Shown here: positions 12,743 through 25,427 of the stretch, piece after piece
How positions within the stretch are numbered: position 1 is the stretch's first letter
Layout: each line of letters starts with the position of its first letter
Source: Inonotus obliquus
Lineage: Eukaryota > Basidiomycota > Agaricomycetes > Hymenochaetales > Hymenochaetaceae
DNA: 64,000 nucleotides
Reading direction: 5' to 3'
Assembly (NCBI GenBank): GCA_032164295.1
Contig: JAJHTX010000008.1
Location: 496,001 to 560,000, forward strand
Made by a program: the position numbers and the translations under genes
Notes under the pieces: generated by a model
Seen by the model: the letters and a program-made list of their open reading frames with translations, nothing else
Databases searched by the model: none
What the model was told of the DNA's origin: nothing

Positions 12743-13598
12743 GAGGACGGACGGACGGACAGACAACTAAGTGGGGGGATGAGAGAGTGGGTGAGAGGAC
12801 GAGTGAACAAGAGGACACATCCCTCAAGTGACTATAAATCGAAGCTTATCAACTAAGTTTAGACCTGCTTTCTCGCCAAGAATTGCTTCTGTTGCTTCCA
12901 TTTGCCACAATGCTTATCAGCCACACATCTCTGTCAATCAGTTGCCAAATTTAGTCAAATGTTCCTCAGATGTGCGAGAACTATGCTCGAAACTCATGTC
13001 TGCCAGTTCGTTTGACCCAAAGATTTAACCTCTATATGTACTACTTGGCATCAGACATAAGTTTCAAATAAATCAAGCTATTTGCTTGTAAAAATACGAG
13101 GATAGAAATAATTATATATACTTGAAGTGTACTGATCATATGTATCACTATTATGTCACAAGTGCATAGTATATAATTAATTATGCTAAGTACAAAGCAT
13201 TTGGTCCTCTATGAGATGTTGAAAATCAGCAGTGAATGAGGTGATAGTATGGTACTCTGTTAGGGGTGTAAAGCCAGAAAATTGAGAAATATGTTCTTCA
13301 GACGCAAATTGTTATTTCTGCTGGTCTTGATTAAGTGATAGCAATGAACAGGTAGGTTTACATTGAAAAGTTTAGGCATACATCAGATTATCTCATAGTT
13401 CTGAATATACCTGAGTTTTTAAATAGTATTCAAGAATTATTTTGAGTTGATAGTACTCAGTCAGGTGGTCAGTCACCAAACAAAACATATGATTGACATG
13501 CTACACCATCATTTGAATCTACATACACTCGTCTGACTACATATGCTATGAAATGTTTTGATCCACTTAATCAAATAGTCACTGGTAATTATCAGTCG
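12743..13598. other. AT-rich gap between the unknown gene and the KDZ transposase
   Basis: No open frame with recognisable content. There is a GGAC microsatellite at its left edge (12742-12762) and a GAAT/GAAC microsatellite just left of it (12380-12420, inside a putative intron). The rest is AT-rich and featureless to my reading. Confidence 0.5.
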
Positions 13599-16160
13599 TC
13601 AGTCCTCGGCAGCATCCAAAACATCAAAAATCACATCCATTATTACTGCGTCAGTATCCGAATCATCCGAATCACTAGTGCTGTCAACTCCATTCTTATC
13701 ACGTTGTTTGCACGGTTCATTTGATTCTCTGCCTATTCCAGCTATCAGTACGTTTACTGAGACAAACATTTGAATTGGTTTGCCAGCTCTTTCAGGTAAG
13801 TTCAAGCCGAGACTTGCAATTTGTGCAAGTCGTTGACATTGTACTTGGTTCACCTGTACCTGAATGTTCAACCGTTTCTGCAACTGAAAGGCAAGATGAA
13901 TATTTTCTCGCTCCAGTACTGCTAATTGGTGCTTCATTTCAGCTTCGACATCATTCATAAAGATGAGCAGTCGGCTTTGCTCAACATCCAAATGGGTGAG
14001 CTCCTCATGCAAATGCTGCAGCTTAAAGAAAGCAGCTACTGCTTCTCGAGCAGCAGGTCGAGTCCATGGTTTCTCAAGCATGTCATACTGACTCTCACGC
14101 AAGAGGTCAAACTCGCCCACGAAGACATACTCAAGAACTTCTGCGACATCAATGGGATTTTGAGGACTCGGAAGGTCGAGTGCTGCCTTGTTATACTTCG
14201 TTACTGCCGTTCGAATGGCTTGAGAATGCAATTTCAAAGCTTTCACTATTTGAGTTCGCTGGCGGTAACCCTTATGAATGTATGGACGTCAATAATAATC
14301 ATACGGTCAATTTAGGCAAAGTCATACACATTCTGATACGGTTCATTTTTGATAACTTGAACAATCGTGAGACTACAAGATTTTTGAGATGATCGACTGC
14401 CTTGCAGTATGCCTTTTCAGCAAGCATCCTGTCTGCCTCACGCCATTCGGGGCAATCGGGAGTCCATCTATCTTTCACACCGAGCTTTTCTTCGAGAGCC
14501 TGGGCCGTCATTTGAAGCACCGTAAGAGTCTCCAGACTCTTCCTCTGAGCACATTCAGCAGCACGAGTGGATGCAGAGTTGCCCGAATAGTATGTCACCG
14601 TGTCAAACTGATCGGGCAGGATTTCAGACCAAACTTGCATTGATTTCTTAAATGACGACCTTTTGCTTTATCAGTCAGCAATATAGTAGACATGAACATG
14701 GACTCACTGGGCTTCGTTCAAAGACTTAAGCGTCTTGACATACTCACTTGCGATTACGTCCATTTTGGGGACCTGTGAGACTGAGGAAAGATACGTGCAT
14801 TCCTCCTCCTTCCAGTGCTCAAATGTCGTGTCTGACGAGACATCTAGTTCGCACTTTAGTTGGTCAAGCTTCTGCGTGAGGGTCGCAATGTTATTCAAAG
14901 CCTGTTTATAATTTGAGTATATGAACGAGCCTATAAATAGTTTCAACGAATCGTTTAAACAATAGTTTTGTGTGCAAAACTCACTTAAGCTTATAAACCT
15001 ATCTTGGTTCCATCTTTTGAAATGATGTATGATCGCTTGATGATGATGGTACGAAGATGCGTGTCAAGTGCACAGAGCGACATGATTCAATTCAGAGAAT
15101 ATACGTTTGCAACCTTCGAAATCCTCCAAACCGACACCCTGCTGATGGAGTGGATGCCAGCGAAGTTGACATTTGCGACAATGCGCATGTCTATGGAATG
15201 CGTTGACGCATAATTTAAAATTCGAGTTCTTCACCTTTGGGCCCAACAAAGGACTATTTCGAACGGTCGTACTGAACCTGCACCCGATATCATAACCAGT
15301 CATGACATCCTTCCCAAAGATATCGATCAATTGGTTCATGAGAGTGAGCGGATACTTGGACCTGCAAGAAATAATATCATGGACGACCGGAAGAACAACT
15401 ATTTGGAAAGACATACAGCTCCCCGCTTCACACCATATCGCAAAGATAGAGCACAATACTATATCTGCACGATGCGATAAATATGCCCGTTTCCTCAAAA
15501 ATTCCCCACATTCGTTTCTTCGAATCCACACCTAGGTTGGTCCACCGATCCACGCAAGGCGATTCATCATCCAGACCTTCAATAGGCCACGAGCTAGCCG
15601 TCAGTTGTTCTGTTGCATTGTTTTGACGACTTTTGACCTCATCCTGAAATTTATTCACTGTCGAACAATCGACCATCATGTACGACGAAACCCTTCATGA
15701 GTCGGGTAGCTCAATGCTCTCTGAGAGCATACCCCCAGCTGCTGTTACATCCTTCCTTCATTCGACTCGCTTCAACGACTCGTTTCCGTCAATGGCAGTC
15801 AAGACGGATGGTGTGAAGGGCGATTCCCCGTCGAGCTTGTACGCACAGCACGGGCAGCATTTTTGTATCATTCCATGTCTTGACTTGAACAAAAGATCGT
15901 CGAGTTGATTGTTAATCCTCAGCCTGATTTCGAAGTATGCATCGTACGCATTGCGACTTGTGCGAGACATTGATGGATTATAAACTACCTATGTCCTATC
16001 AGTCGATTGAATGTATTGTGTTTTTTTTTGCCACTCACTTGTTGTAAATCACATAAGGAATGCACAAATGACTGAAAGCTAAGAGTCACACATCTACTTG
16101 TGATGACATAGAAGAGTTCGAGCGTGTTGAACGCAATTGTCAGAAGAAATTGACTTATTT
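13599..16160 (-). pseudogene. KDZ (Kyakuja-Dileera-Zisupton) transposase, 5'-truncated, with nonsense codons
   Basis: Minus-strand exons: to 16039 from about 16160; 15988-15417; 15361-14985; 14930-14708; 14659 to about 14327; about 14272-13599. Introns between them are short GT-AG, and the last donor is not resolved. Family hallmarks in order are CCPCCAYKLDGE with DGNESLKRVE (about 15860-15760), KRMWGIFEETGIF, KYPLTLMNQL, MTGYDIGC, the HCRKCQLRWHP segment, GLEDFEGCKRIFSELN, LVVSRLFKLSKMN and KALKLHSQAIRTAV. The mapped stops (for example 15064-15066, and others near 15755, 15690 and 15430) sit at expected Arg codons and fit CGA to TGA. The N-terminal zinc-binding part is missing: the sequence changes at about 16160 into an unrelated retroelement remnant. 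The protein would cut and paste a large DNA transposon. Confidence 0.88.
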
Positions 16161-17608
16161 GGCATGCAGATCCAGAGACGCTACAACCCGATAAATTCCC
16201 ACGATCATCAGACATGGAAAGACAATTCGATCGAACATATTATACACGCACACGCTATTGTCCCTGGAGCTCAACATTACCAGGACAAATCAATACACCA
16301 ATATGCAGGTTCTGTGAATGGGCACATGAGGAAGCATAGATACTGCTGACATGGATACTTGAGGACACAGTAAATCATATGCTTCGAAGTGACCCGTATT
16401 CAATTCGAACCAACCACCATTGGTCGACGGTTGCAGAAACAACTCAACCATTGTTCACACCTACACTAAATGCATACTTGCACGAAGTTACGGTTTGGAC
16501 AGGAAGGGGGTTACACTACATTGCGAATGCAGGTGTAATTGCATGGACAAGAAGATCGATACATTCTCAGCTATGCCGACGAGTGGCAATACAACTCGAC
16601 TGGCCAGTACATGCGGAAGCTACAAGAGAACATCAAGCACTACGCAATAATCTATTTGGCAACATAGTGGCACGATGGAAATCGGAGCAGAATCAACTAC
16701 CGGGGATGATAGCATTGGAAATCTCTCAACCGAGGGAACAGATCAATGGGGCAATCTTAACCTTCGTCATGGAAGAGATCAGTGGCGATCAGGTGCAAGG
16801 AACAGAGATACGGATACCCAACGGATATCGCCGAGCGACGATCTGGCGGACTGGGTTACCTGCCATGGTACAGGCAGAACCATATAGGCCCACCGCTCCG
16901 GTGATTGATAATCGAGCTAATCCTATTGAGTGAGGAAGCCCGAGTCAACTGAGACAGCCGAACGGCCCAGCAGCACCTGCAGAGGATGAAGACATGGCAG
17001 ACTGTTCGAGTTGCTGTGCATGACACCATAAGGAACATTCGAGAAGGACTGACGCGGCAGTGCGGAAGGCACGGAGCTCCGCACAGCCACAGGATTGGCC
17101 GGTGATGGTGTGATTGCCGTGCACTGACCAGGTATAAAGTCATATCGAAGGATCTGGAAGATTGCAGGAGGAAATCAGAGGTGCATCGCCACCCGATTGG
17201 AGATTGTGGGGTATTGGACAAGATAGGGGCTGTGCTCGGAAAGATCAGGAGGCTGTGCCCGAGGGAGCCCGGGTAACTCAATAGATAGAAGCTTCGGGTA
17301 TAAATAGGCCAAGCAAGGGTGGCTATGTCCCTCAGCAAAATTCTTCTGTACTAGTGAATACAAAGAAGCTCCACAAAGCTTCTCTTCTTCGCTACCACTC
17401 TTATCATCGGTACTAGTGTCCAGCCGGTCCCTTGACCCTGACTAAGTACTGTTGCTACTCTGCTCTACAAAGCACCACCTCGCACTTCCCATCGCTTATC
17501 AAGACGGACTGCGAATATTGCCGGAGTGAGTGGACTTGTTCTGGTGCGTCGATTGTGTTGATCAGTCGATCAATGTCAGTCTGCTGATCCGATCCGCACT
17601 GGTCCTAA
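16160..17608 (+). mobile_element. Retroelement-like remnant 1 with LTR-like tail
   Basis: Contains a 184-codon open stretch (16379-16933; includes VIAWTRRSIHSQLCRRVAIQ) of no family I recognise. A TATAAATAGG box follows at about 17298, then a tail ending CTGGTCCTAACA at 17608. The tail (about 17490-17608) recurs at 19125-19247. The CCTAACA terminus and TATA box resemble an LTR, but I could not fix a left LTR border. It truncates the KDZ transposase. Confidence 0.45.
17490..17608 (+). repeat. 119-bp tail repeat, copy 1
   Basis: Contains GAGTGAGTGGACTTGTTCTG and ends GATCCGCACTGGTCCTAACA. The matching copy is at 19125-19247. The substitutions I could see are mostly transitions, with a few small indels. 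Confidence 0.85.
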
Positions 17609-19248
17609 CAACAACAGCCAATAATACCAACAACACCAAGATCAGAAGTGTTACAGTATTGTAGTATATGTGGACCAGCACACGAGATAGCAGAGAAGCT
17701 ACTTCGAGAGATATTGAAGGAGTTAACATACTCAGCAATCATTAAAGGACAATCGGATATTATGATTAGGAGACGATTCATTGTAATGAACTATGAACCA
17801 AATACAATTGCACAGAAGGCTTATGAATGAGAAGTCAGATTACTCTCGTATGATAATCATTACTTCCTAATGGCAATAGGAATATGGAATGTTGCTTCAG
17901 AACAAAGCAATCACCAATGCGATGTAGCAATACTAGACATCGACATTCCATACAGGAACGAACCTGAACAGATAGCAAGAGAGTCAGCCTTTAAGTGGAC
18001 CGAGTATCTAGTCCGAAGGCTTAAGCAATTACTGACAGGAGGAAGAACAGTTGTAGAATTAAAGGAAGATCAACATGGAGGAATAATAAGGATCAAAGGA
18101 ATCCGAGGCAGATTACTAGCAGAGATAGCAGTAGCATCAGGATACACTAGAGTGCAGCAAGTAATTAATAATATCGATACACCTAGGGTAATGACAATAC
18201 CAAGATGGCGAAGTGTAGGAACACAGACAGAGCCAATACAGACACCCGTATAGCACATGACCCAAACATTACCAAGTATGGCACAGGATCGACAGCTTCG
18301 ATGCTAATCACATGTTATAGACCTCGACAACATAATACACCACTAACGTCAAATAAAGCAGTACAAAGCTAGGTGGAAGGAGATAGATTACTAAGGCAAG
18401 GACTGGAGGGTAATAGGAATATGACATAAGGTATTTAGAGTCATGAGAAAACAGGTATGACTGGAACTGATATTAATAAGTCATAATGCAATGCATAGCA
18501 GCTAGCATCGAGTATGACTAGGTCTGAAAGTAGATACAATGAGACGAATGGACCAACAGTCCATAATTCCTATACTAGGCAGGCATGTAAAATAGTATAA
18601 ATAGGAGGCCATCGTAGGGCCGACCCAGCAGTTTAATCCAAGTCTAGAGACCCCCACAAAGGATCTCCAGTTGATCGATAAATCATCTTACATACTGAGA
18701 GCCCAAGAAGTACTTAAGAGCAACACTACTTAGCTAATTGATTGTGTGAATCAAAGCTTAGTTAAAATACAGATTGCAGCTAGACTGTCTCTCCCTATTG
18801 TCAGCCTGAGTGCCAATTGATCGAAGTGTATTGAACATCGACCTCTCATACCTCTCTTATTGTGTATAACTAGTGTTAGTACAGATAGTTAAGGTCATCA
18901 CTTAGTTATCAGTATAACTAACATTATGATAATAGTATTAGACCGCAGATTATAGAAGTTGGTCAATAGTTGTTTTAGACGAAGCTTAACACATCCTCTA
19001 AGGTGGCTATTGATTCCACAGCTATAGTAACATAGTGGATTTGGATTAACCCCTCTTTCGAGGTAACAACCAGATCTAGACGCCGATCCTACCAGATCAG
19101 TGCCTCCCGAATTAACACTGCCTCACACTTCCCAATCAAGACGGATTGTGAATATTGTCGGAGTGAGTGGACTTGTTCTGGTGCATCGATTGTGTTGATC
19201 GGTTGATCAATGCCAATCTGCTGATCTGATCCGCACTGGTCCTAACAA
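17609..19248 (+). mobile_element. Retroelement-like remnant 2 with LTR-like tail
   Basis: Two open pieces (17648-17827 and 17870-18253) follow one another across a TGA at 17828-17830. The second includes GGRTVVELKEDQHGGIIRI. A TATAAATAGG box lies at about 18594, and the sequence ends with the same roughly 120-bp tail as remnant 1 (19125-19247, ending GGTCCTAACA). The protein fragments are not recognised. It may be a tandem or nested second copy of the same family. Confidence 0.45.
19125..19247 (+). repeat. Tail repeat, copy 2
   Basis: Same orientation and same terminal GGTCCTAACA as the copy at 17490-17608. The pair probably represents the 3' ends of two LTRs. Confidence 0.85.
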
Positions 19249-19850
19249 GTTCAGTCTATATAAGCACTAGAAAAATAAGTTGAATCTCTGTAGCTTGTCA
19301 TGTAAAACACCCATACAGATGCATACAGTATCTGCATGTATCTTATAAGATACACTGCAAAGCCCTACAAGGTCTTCCTCAGCTTCTTCAGCTATTAAGA
19401 ATTCTGCACAACTTGCAAACACTGAGAAGCTTACGAGTATCCTGGCTATTGTGCAGCAGAAATTTATCCTGTTAAAATAAACAATACCTGTTTCGAGCTT
19501 TTACAGGCAGTTATGCAGTACATTCTGCCTGCGGAACTTGAAATATCATTATAATGTGCAAATGGACAATTGCATATGTCAGCTAATTTACTTCCTTCTG
19601 TTCACCATGGCTATCGAGGTGGACAGCTTGGTACAATTGATGGCCTCAGTATGTATCTTACTATTTACACCACTCTTCTTGTTCCTCTCTTTATAGATGT
19701 GCCTTATACTTCTCCTTATACTCGCACATTGTATAAATATCCGTGATGATTTGAGTCAAGCTGATAAGGATGCAGCCACCCTCAAGTGAGCAAAGAGTTA
19801 CATTGTCATGTCAGATCACCCTCCATGCATGTGACTTGCTGGGCTGGTTC
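19249..19850. other. Non-coding stretch
   Basis: No gene seen. A TATA-like TCTATATAAGCAC lies at about 19257, followed by AT-rich sequence without repeats that I could match elsewhere in the window. Confidence 0.5.
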
Positions 19851-19857
19851 ATTCATC

Positions 19858-20883
19858 TGGAGAGTGGCAATCCCTAAGCATCATGCAAGCCCCCCCTTTT
19901 TTTAAGCAGAGTTGTAAAATCTACTATATATGGTAAGAAACAGTGATCCATATTTACCGCCTTTTAATACAATGTACCAATCCTTCCTGTGACCAAATAA
20001 TTAGCATTTTATGAGAAATATACTAGAGAAGTAAATACAGACATTCAGTTAATATGATACCAGATGAATGCAGACAAAAATGAGCATACATAGTATATTC
20101 TAGTATAGATTATTACCGGTCAACAGTACTCATGGTCCTGAGCAAGGTCTTTGGTATTGTTACTAGTTATTCATTTGTATACACAGTGACTTTCTGGAAT
20201 GAATGTATCAGAAGCATACTATCTATTGTATTTCAAAGCTTTTATATTGATTCCTTGATGTAGATGGTGTCACTGTATGCATCTCTGAGAAAGACTAAGA
20301 TAAGCACCATGCAGCATCATTAATAGCATTTTTGGAGTTCTTACAGGTACTATGATATACTTACTTGAGTTATCAAATGAATTTTGTACTTACAGACATT
20401 CTGTGATATTGTCTTGCATTCTTACTCTTTTGCTGGTTCGTACACCCACACAAATGCAATGTCATGTGATGGACTTTTCCTTTATTTGGTGAGATTCAAT
20501 ACACTCTTCCAACTCTCAGAACTCACTGAATTTTTCAATGATTTCCATGCAAGTGCACAAATCATATTGTTTTATGACTATCTTCATTTTGTTGAGAAAA
20601 CATTTTCAAGAAATTATCTAGTTCCTTAGATATGAACCAAAACTATACAATATCTTGGCAGATTTTAGCAAAAATGATGTTCTTTTTTAAAGAGATCGGT
20701 CTTTTGACATGAAGAACATGATATACGCACTTAATACTGATGATGTTTGTGATGTGGGAGGGGTACATAGAGTCGAATGTGTCTCTCAAAAACCGGTCAT
20801 CGCTTATGCTTAAACAAGCTCCGGCACGACGCGGCATAGACCGTGAGAACGGTCGTTTTTTTGATAGGGATTGCCACTCCCCA
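19858..20883 (+). mobile_element. TIR7 element, non-autonomous 1.03-kb copy
   Basis: Ends TGGAGAGTGGCAATCCCT and, reverse-complemented on the right, TGGGGAGTGGCAATCCCTAT. It is flanked by the perfect 7-bp duplication ATTCATC (19851-19857 and 20884-20890). Its left inner sequence (AACAGTGATCCATATTTACC) matches the 34098 half. Its right inner sequence (GGGGTACATA, TTGTTGAGAAAA) matches the right end of the 5.5-kb copy at 32740-33040. No coding content is seen. It sits about 30 bp upstream of the Crinkler gene start, so it probably supplies or disrupts that promoter. Confidence 0.9.
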
Positions 20884-20911
20884 ATTCATCCACCACCACA
20901 AGATAACATCC

Positions 20912-23160
20912 ATGACGACGGTGAGTAAATCTGTCCTCCGCCTCCGCCTAGATTCCTCTAACACCTATCTCGCTCTTCAACAACTTGCTCTGCCTCTTGT
21001 TCTGTCTTCTAGCCACCCACCGAAATTGTTGACGACATGGCAGCTGACGAAGTTACAGTCTGGTGCCTCCTCATCGACCACGAGAAGAAGGCTATAACTA
21101 GAGATGCCTTTGCTGTCGAGGTGTCCCCGCGTGTAAATGTTGACAACTTGAAGAAAAAGATCAAGGAGGAGAAACCGATTGCCCTCAAACACATCGATCC
21201 TTCATCGCTCATTGTGTGGGGCTCTGAGATCGACTTTGCGGACTTGGACGACTTGGACACCGACGAGTTTAATGAGAAGCTAAAAAGGGCCTTCAGCAGC
21301 GGGAAGATAGTAAACAGACGCGGACCGAAGCGGGAAGTGGGAAGGCTCACAGACCTATCGCTACTTATCGAGGTTCCCGGTGCGTTGCGCCTCTCCCTCT
21401 TTTCAAGATGAAGAGCTGACGCACTTCACCTTCCTGCAGAGGTGGGAACTGGTAAGTGATTCAGCAAAATCAGTTGGCGTCATTGAGCTGTCGAACTGAT
21501 ATGATTGCTTCAACCAGCCACGCTTCATCGGCCGATCACTCCAGAGCGGCAAATGACTGCTCCCACCTTTGAATCAATGCCGCGCAAAAGCAAGACTGAG
21601 ACAAAAAATCTCATAGAAGGACTCCTTGCGAAGCATGATGCAACGCTCAGGGAGTATTTGGCTGGTCCACCGTGGAAGAAGTTCTGGAAAGCCCCACCAT
21701 CTGAAGATCGCGAAGTAGCATCTTTCCTTGATAACATTGAAATTCCCGAAGTATTGGGCGCCCCCGTTCTACTCTTGCACATGTTGGGCGAAGGTGTCGT
21801 CGACGAAAGCATCGTCGATAATTTATTCGCAACGAGACACCAGTATGCCTATCAACATCTGAATCTTGTTGATCATGTTCATTACTATATCTTATTCAGG
21901 TTTCTCGTGAATACGTCAGGATCTGGAAAGACTCGCCTTTTGTTCGAGGGTTTATGCAAACATTGGGGGTTCTTTTTCACGACCGTCGTTGAGGAACCCA
22001 ACTTCAAACTCGGGTCTCCGGATATAATAGAGATCATTGATCAAGGCATCCGTCGATCCCATGGTTTCGAAGACAACCCTAAGAGTGACTACGCCTATGA
22101 GCGTAACAATTTCATTGCGAGACGCCGCGTGCACCAGGTCCTCAAGGCCCGCATTCTCTTATTTAAACGCTTCTTAAAGATAGCCAAAGAGACGTGCGCC
22201 AATGGGACCATCAACGGATTCAAGAAGCACTGGCTCTTTCTTCAGCTGTGTTCCGTCAGGATTCTCGATGTGGATATATTCACGGAATTATCCGGTGTCT
22301 TGAAGGACGCCAGCGACGATTATCTGCTAATCGAGGCCTACAAAGTCCAAGAGAAACTACGGAAGTATCAAAAGAAGTACCAGCTGCATGAGAAATTCTA
22401 TTTCGTACTCGATGAGGCGCAGAAGGCGATAGAAAGCCTGAATGGATGTTTTCGTTCGGAAAGGAGCATGAATGATGAAGGAAATTTCGTCGAACGCCCA
22501 GTTTTGAAACCGATCGTCAGTACCTTCCTTCGTGCCGTGGAATATCCAATTATAATATCAGGGACTGGCCTATCCATTGATATTGTCAACGATGTCGTGG
22601 GTTCGGCAGCTACGGCGAAGTCCGCCTCGTTTCGTCTTGTAACAAAAACTGGCGCTTTCGATGACCCCGCCCAGCATGAAGGCTACATTAAGCGGTATAT
22701 GCCGAGCCACATTGCCAATTCAGATTCTGGACAAGAATTCATTAGGCGAGCCTATAATTTTACACGCGGAAGGTGCGTCATTGCTTATCCGTAGAAAACC
22801 GATATTTACTGACTCCTTTAGACATCGCTTTACCGCGTCACTGATGGTCGAGCTACTAAAAACTTGGTTCCGATCACCTCATAAGATTTTGAATGCATGT
22901 GTCAAGAAATTCTGCGGGTTCCATCCGACTGATAGCGAACAGTTTGTCAACAACGAGGAGGATATCGAAGAAGGAACGATCACTATAATCCCCCTTGATT
23001 TCTCTAGAATTCGCAATGGTAAGTGAAATGTCACTGTACTCCTGAGCTCAGGTCTCACATAATCTTTCCAGACCCTGGGGTCTGCTCTGCTGAGATCTTT
23101 GACACCCTCAAGAATGTCTTTACGAGCATTCTGATACTTTTTGTCTATCTGATTCTATAA
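20912..23160 (+). CDS. Crinkler-like protein: ubiquitin-like header plus P-loop NTPase, C-terminus altered
   Basis: Six exons fit in frame: 20912-20920, 21013-21379, 21440-21451 (a 12-nt micro-exon), 21518-22772, 22822-23018 and 23072-23160, giving 642 residues. The N-terminal region (VTVWCLLIDHEKKAITRDAF, then LKKKIKEEKP and SSLIVWGSEIDF) matches the header of Crinkler-type proteins. A Walker A motif NTSGSGKTRLLFEGL (about 21909-21950) and an acidic FVLDEAQKAI (Walker B-like, about 22405) mark the NTPase. In this family an NTPase is normally followed by a PD-(D/E)XK nuclease. Here the frame instead ends in a short hydrophobic tail at 23158-23160, and a nuclease domain lies on the opposite strand, overlapping by 16 bp. 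Fungal Crinklers are usually viewed as conflict or effector-type proteins; the role of this one is unknown. Confidence 0.85.
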
Positions 23161-24285
23161 TACAGGTTAGTCAACGGTGCGTCGCACAGCATCCCATTCC
23201 GTACCGAGTGAGCAAAGAACTTTGAGGGATCAAGGCTTTTCTTCGCATCCTTCAGGACATCAGATCGCAGAGCGACCGTAGATCGCCACTTGACTTGAAC
23301 AATTAGGGCCAAGATCAGGCCAGAAGCCAGGCGGACGAACACCACAATGTCCGGGCCCATGCCCACATAGGGAAGGCAGAACAGCGATGTCGGGTTTTTG
23401 AACCATTCGACTGTCTCTTCTAAGTTCCCACGTCTCGATCCAATAACCGTAACAGCGCCTTCGAACTCTGCAAGGTGGAAAGGACTGACCTCCACTTCGC
23501 CATCCCTCCGCGCGACAGAGACGAGTTCAGCGGTCTGCTTGGCCCATTCCGGAATGGTCTCACCAAAATCAAAGATGTCACATAGCTTGCGTTTGCCGTC
23601 AAATAGACACGCAAAGCCATAGACAATCAACGATTCAAATCGCGCGCCGATTGCTGGAGCATCGCCCAATTGTTCCACTACGTACTCTCCAAGTGTAAAT
23701 CCGTCGGCAAACATGAGGAATTGATATGTCGCAGCAAGAAGAACGAGAGGTTCATCCACCACAACCGTCTCTCCAGGTTTACTCACAAAACGAGCAAAAC
23801 CCATTTCTACTAGGAATTTGTTTTTGTCGAGTACTGTTTTAAACTTCTGATCCATCAGCCACGAATATAGGACGTCTCTGAACAGCACCTTCCGCTCGTC
23901 ATTCAAACGGACAAGTGGTTCATAGATGGGATTCCTCTGCTGCGAGTCATTGTATCCTATCCCGCTACCGCTCGGCAAGAACCTGAGGCGCCGCACGTCT
24001 TTCTGAACATGGAAGCTATGATAGATTCGTTAAAAGATGGAGGCGCAATTCGCAATCTCGCACTTACAAGGGTCGGGAAAACTGGAAATAATAAAAGGGC
24101 TAGGGGGGGTAAGTTCGCGGATAAACCTCGAAAGAAGCAACGATAGTTGCATATCCGAAATTCTTACTGGTGTACTGCTATTGGGTCGGATTAGTGCACT
24201 GGGATATCGATGCAAGACTTTCTCTTTCACTCGACGCGATTGTTGTCTCCTTCAAATAACGCCTCCTTCTTTCCGGATCGCATGA
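23145..24285 (-). pseudogene. Crinkler C-terminal nuclease fragment, convergent with the Crinkler gene
   Basis: A single long exon (about 24015-23145) encodes the C-terminal module of the same family: LVEMGFARF, DEPLVLLAATYQF, FESLIVYGFACLF, GPDIVVFVRL and LIVQVKWR. The E...PD...QxK spacing fits a PD-(D/E)XK nuclease fold. An intron is likely just upstream (donor GTAAGT near 24068, acceptor near 24015). Only weak coding sequence is seen beyond it, up to a possible ATG at 24285. The header and NTPase are missing on this strand. It could be a second, truncated paralog placed tail to tail, or the original 3' half of the plus-strand gene inverted in place. Confidence 0.75.
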
Positions 24286-25420
24286 ATTCCTATCAGAAGT
24301 TGCTTCTTCTCCCGCTATAGTTTTCGCTCTCGAATATTAAATGGCTCAAACGAATGTGTAGATCCTGATTCTTTTATCGAGATTAGTTATGTACTCTGTA
24401 TGTATGGTATCGCATGTACAGCTGAAATCAAAAAACACCTTTCACGTTCAAGCATGCTGCACTCGAAGCGAGCAGTTAATCGCTCTCATTCCATCACCGT
24501 ACCAACAATCATATTATCGACTCATTGCATGAATAATTATATGTAGGCTTACAGCACTAGTGACACAGATAGTATGTCTTATGAGAAACCACTCATTATT
24601 CAATAATTAGCCAGCGTAGCTCTCAACCCAAATTCAAACGGCTCCGCCGAATACTTGGGGGGATCAAACATAAAATCATTTGTAATGTAATTCCTCATGC
24701 TTCAAGCATCAAGTTTGCCTGCTCTCGTTCACTGTATTCAAGATATTTTCGAGCAAGGACGATTATGAATTACAGTGTTTTTACAAAGGACTGGTATTTG
24801 CCTGGCCTTGATTCGATGTAGGAGAGGTTTCGAGGAACATCATCCTAGTCCCATGGGCCAGAATCACTCAGGAAGCTTATTGAAAGGTGTGCCGTACTTG
24901 GTGAATATACGTGTCAAAGATATTCGGCCTTCTGAAAGATCAGGTACTACAATTACGGACCAGTGAACTGATCTCACGAGCTCTAGACCTATAACAATTG
25001 ACAAATAACTACTACTGATAAAGCTCTATGGAACAATTCTTAATGGTCTCAACAGATCTGATCCACCAGGCTGAAGTCCACACAAGATTGCTTGACGTAC
25101 AGCGCGAAGATAGCTCTCTAGTCGATCCGTATGCGCCCCATCGCCGATAAAGTCTTTGTATAGTGCATAACGAGAGTCAGCGACAATATTTGCTAGGTTG
25201 AGTGCGTGTTTGAGGTTTCTGTAGGTCGATGAAGGAGTCAGTCAGTATGGTTGGAAGTGAGAACGAGGCCCAGGAAGTTTGGACGGTAAGAGGACGAAGA
25301 AGAAGATGACGAACCGTGAAATCCTATCGCCTGATTCAACGAGTAAGTTGTGCAAACGCATGATGAGGTCTGGGATGTGGATCCTCCGTACTCGAACCAT
25401 TATGACTTTATGCTGGTCAC
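24286..25420. other. Gap without a recognisable gene
   Basis: Small open frames (24775-24966, 25279-25602) lack family resemblance. The second one runs into the TIR7 end at 25428. Confidence 0.5.
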
Positions 25421-25427
25421 CTTACAG

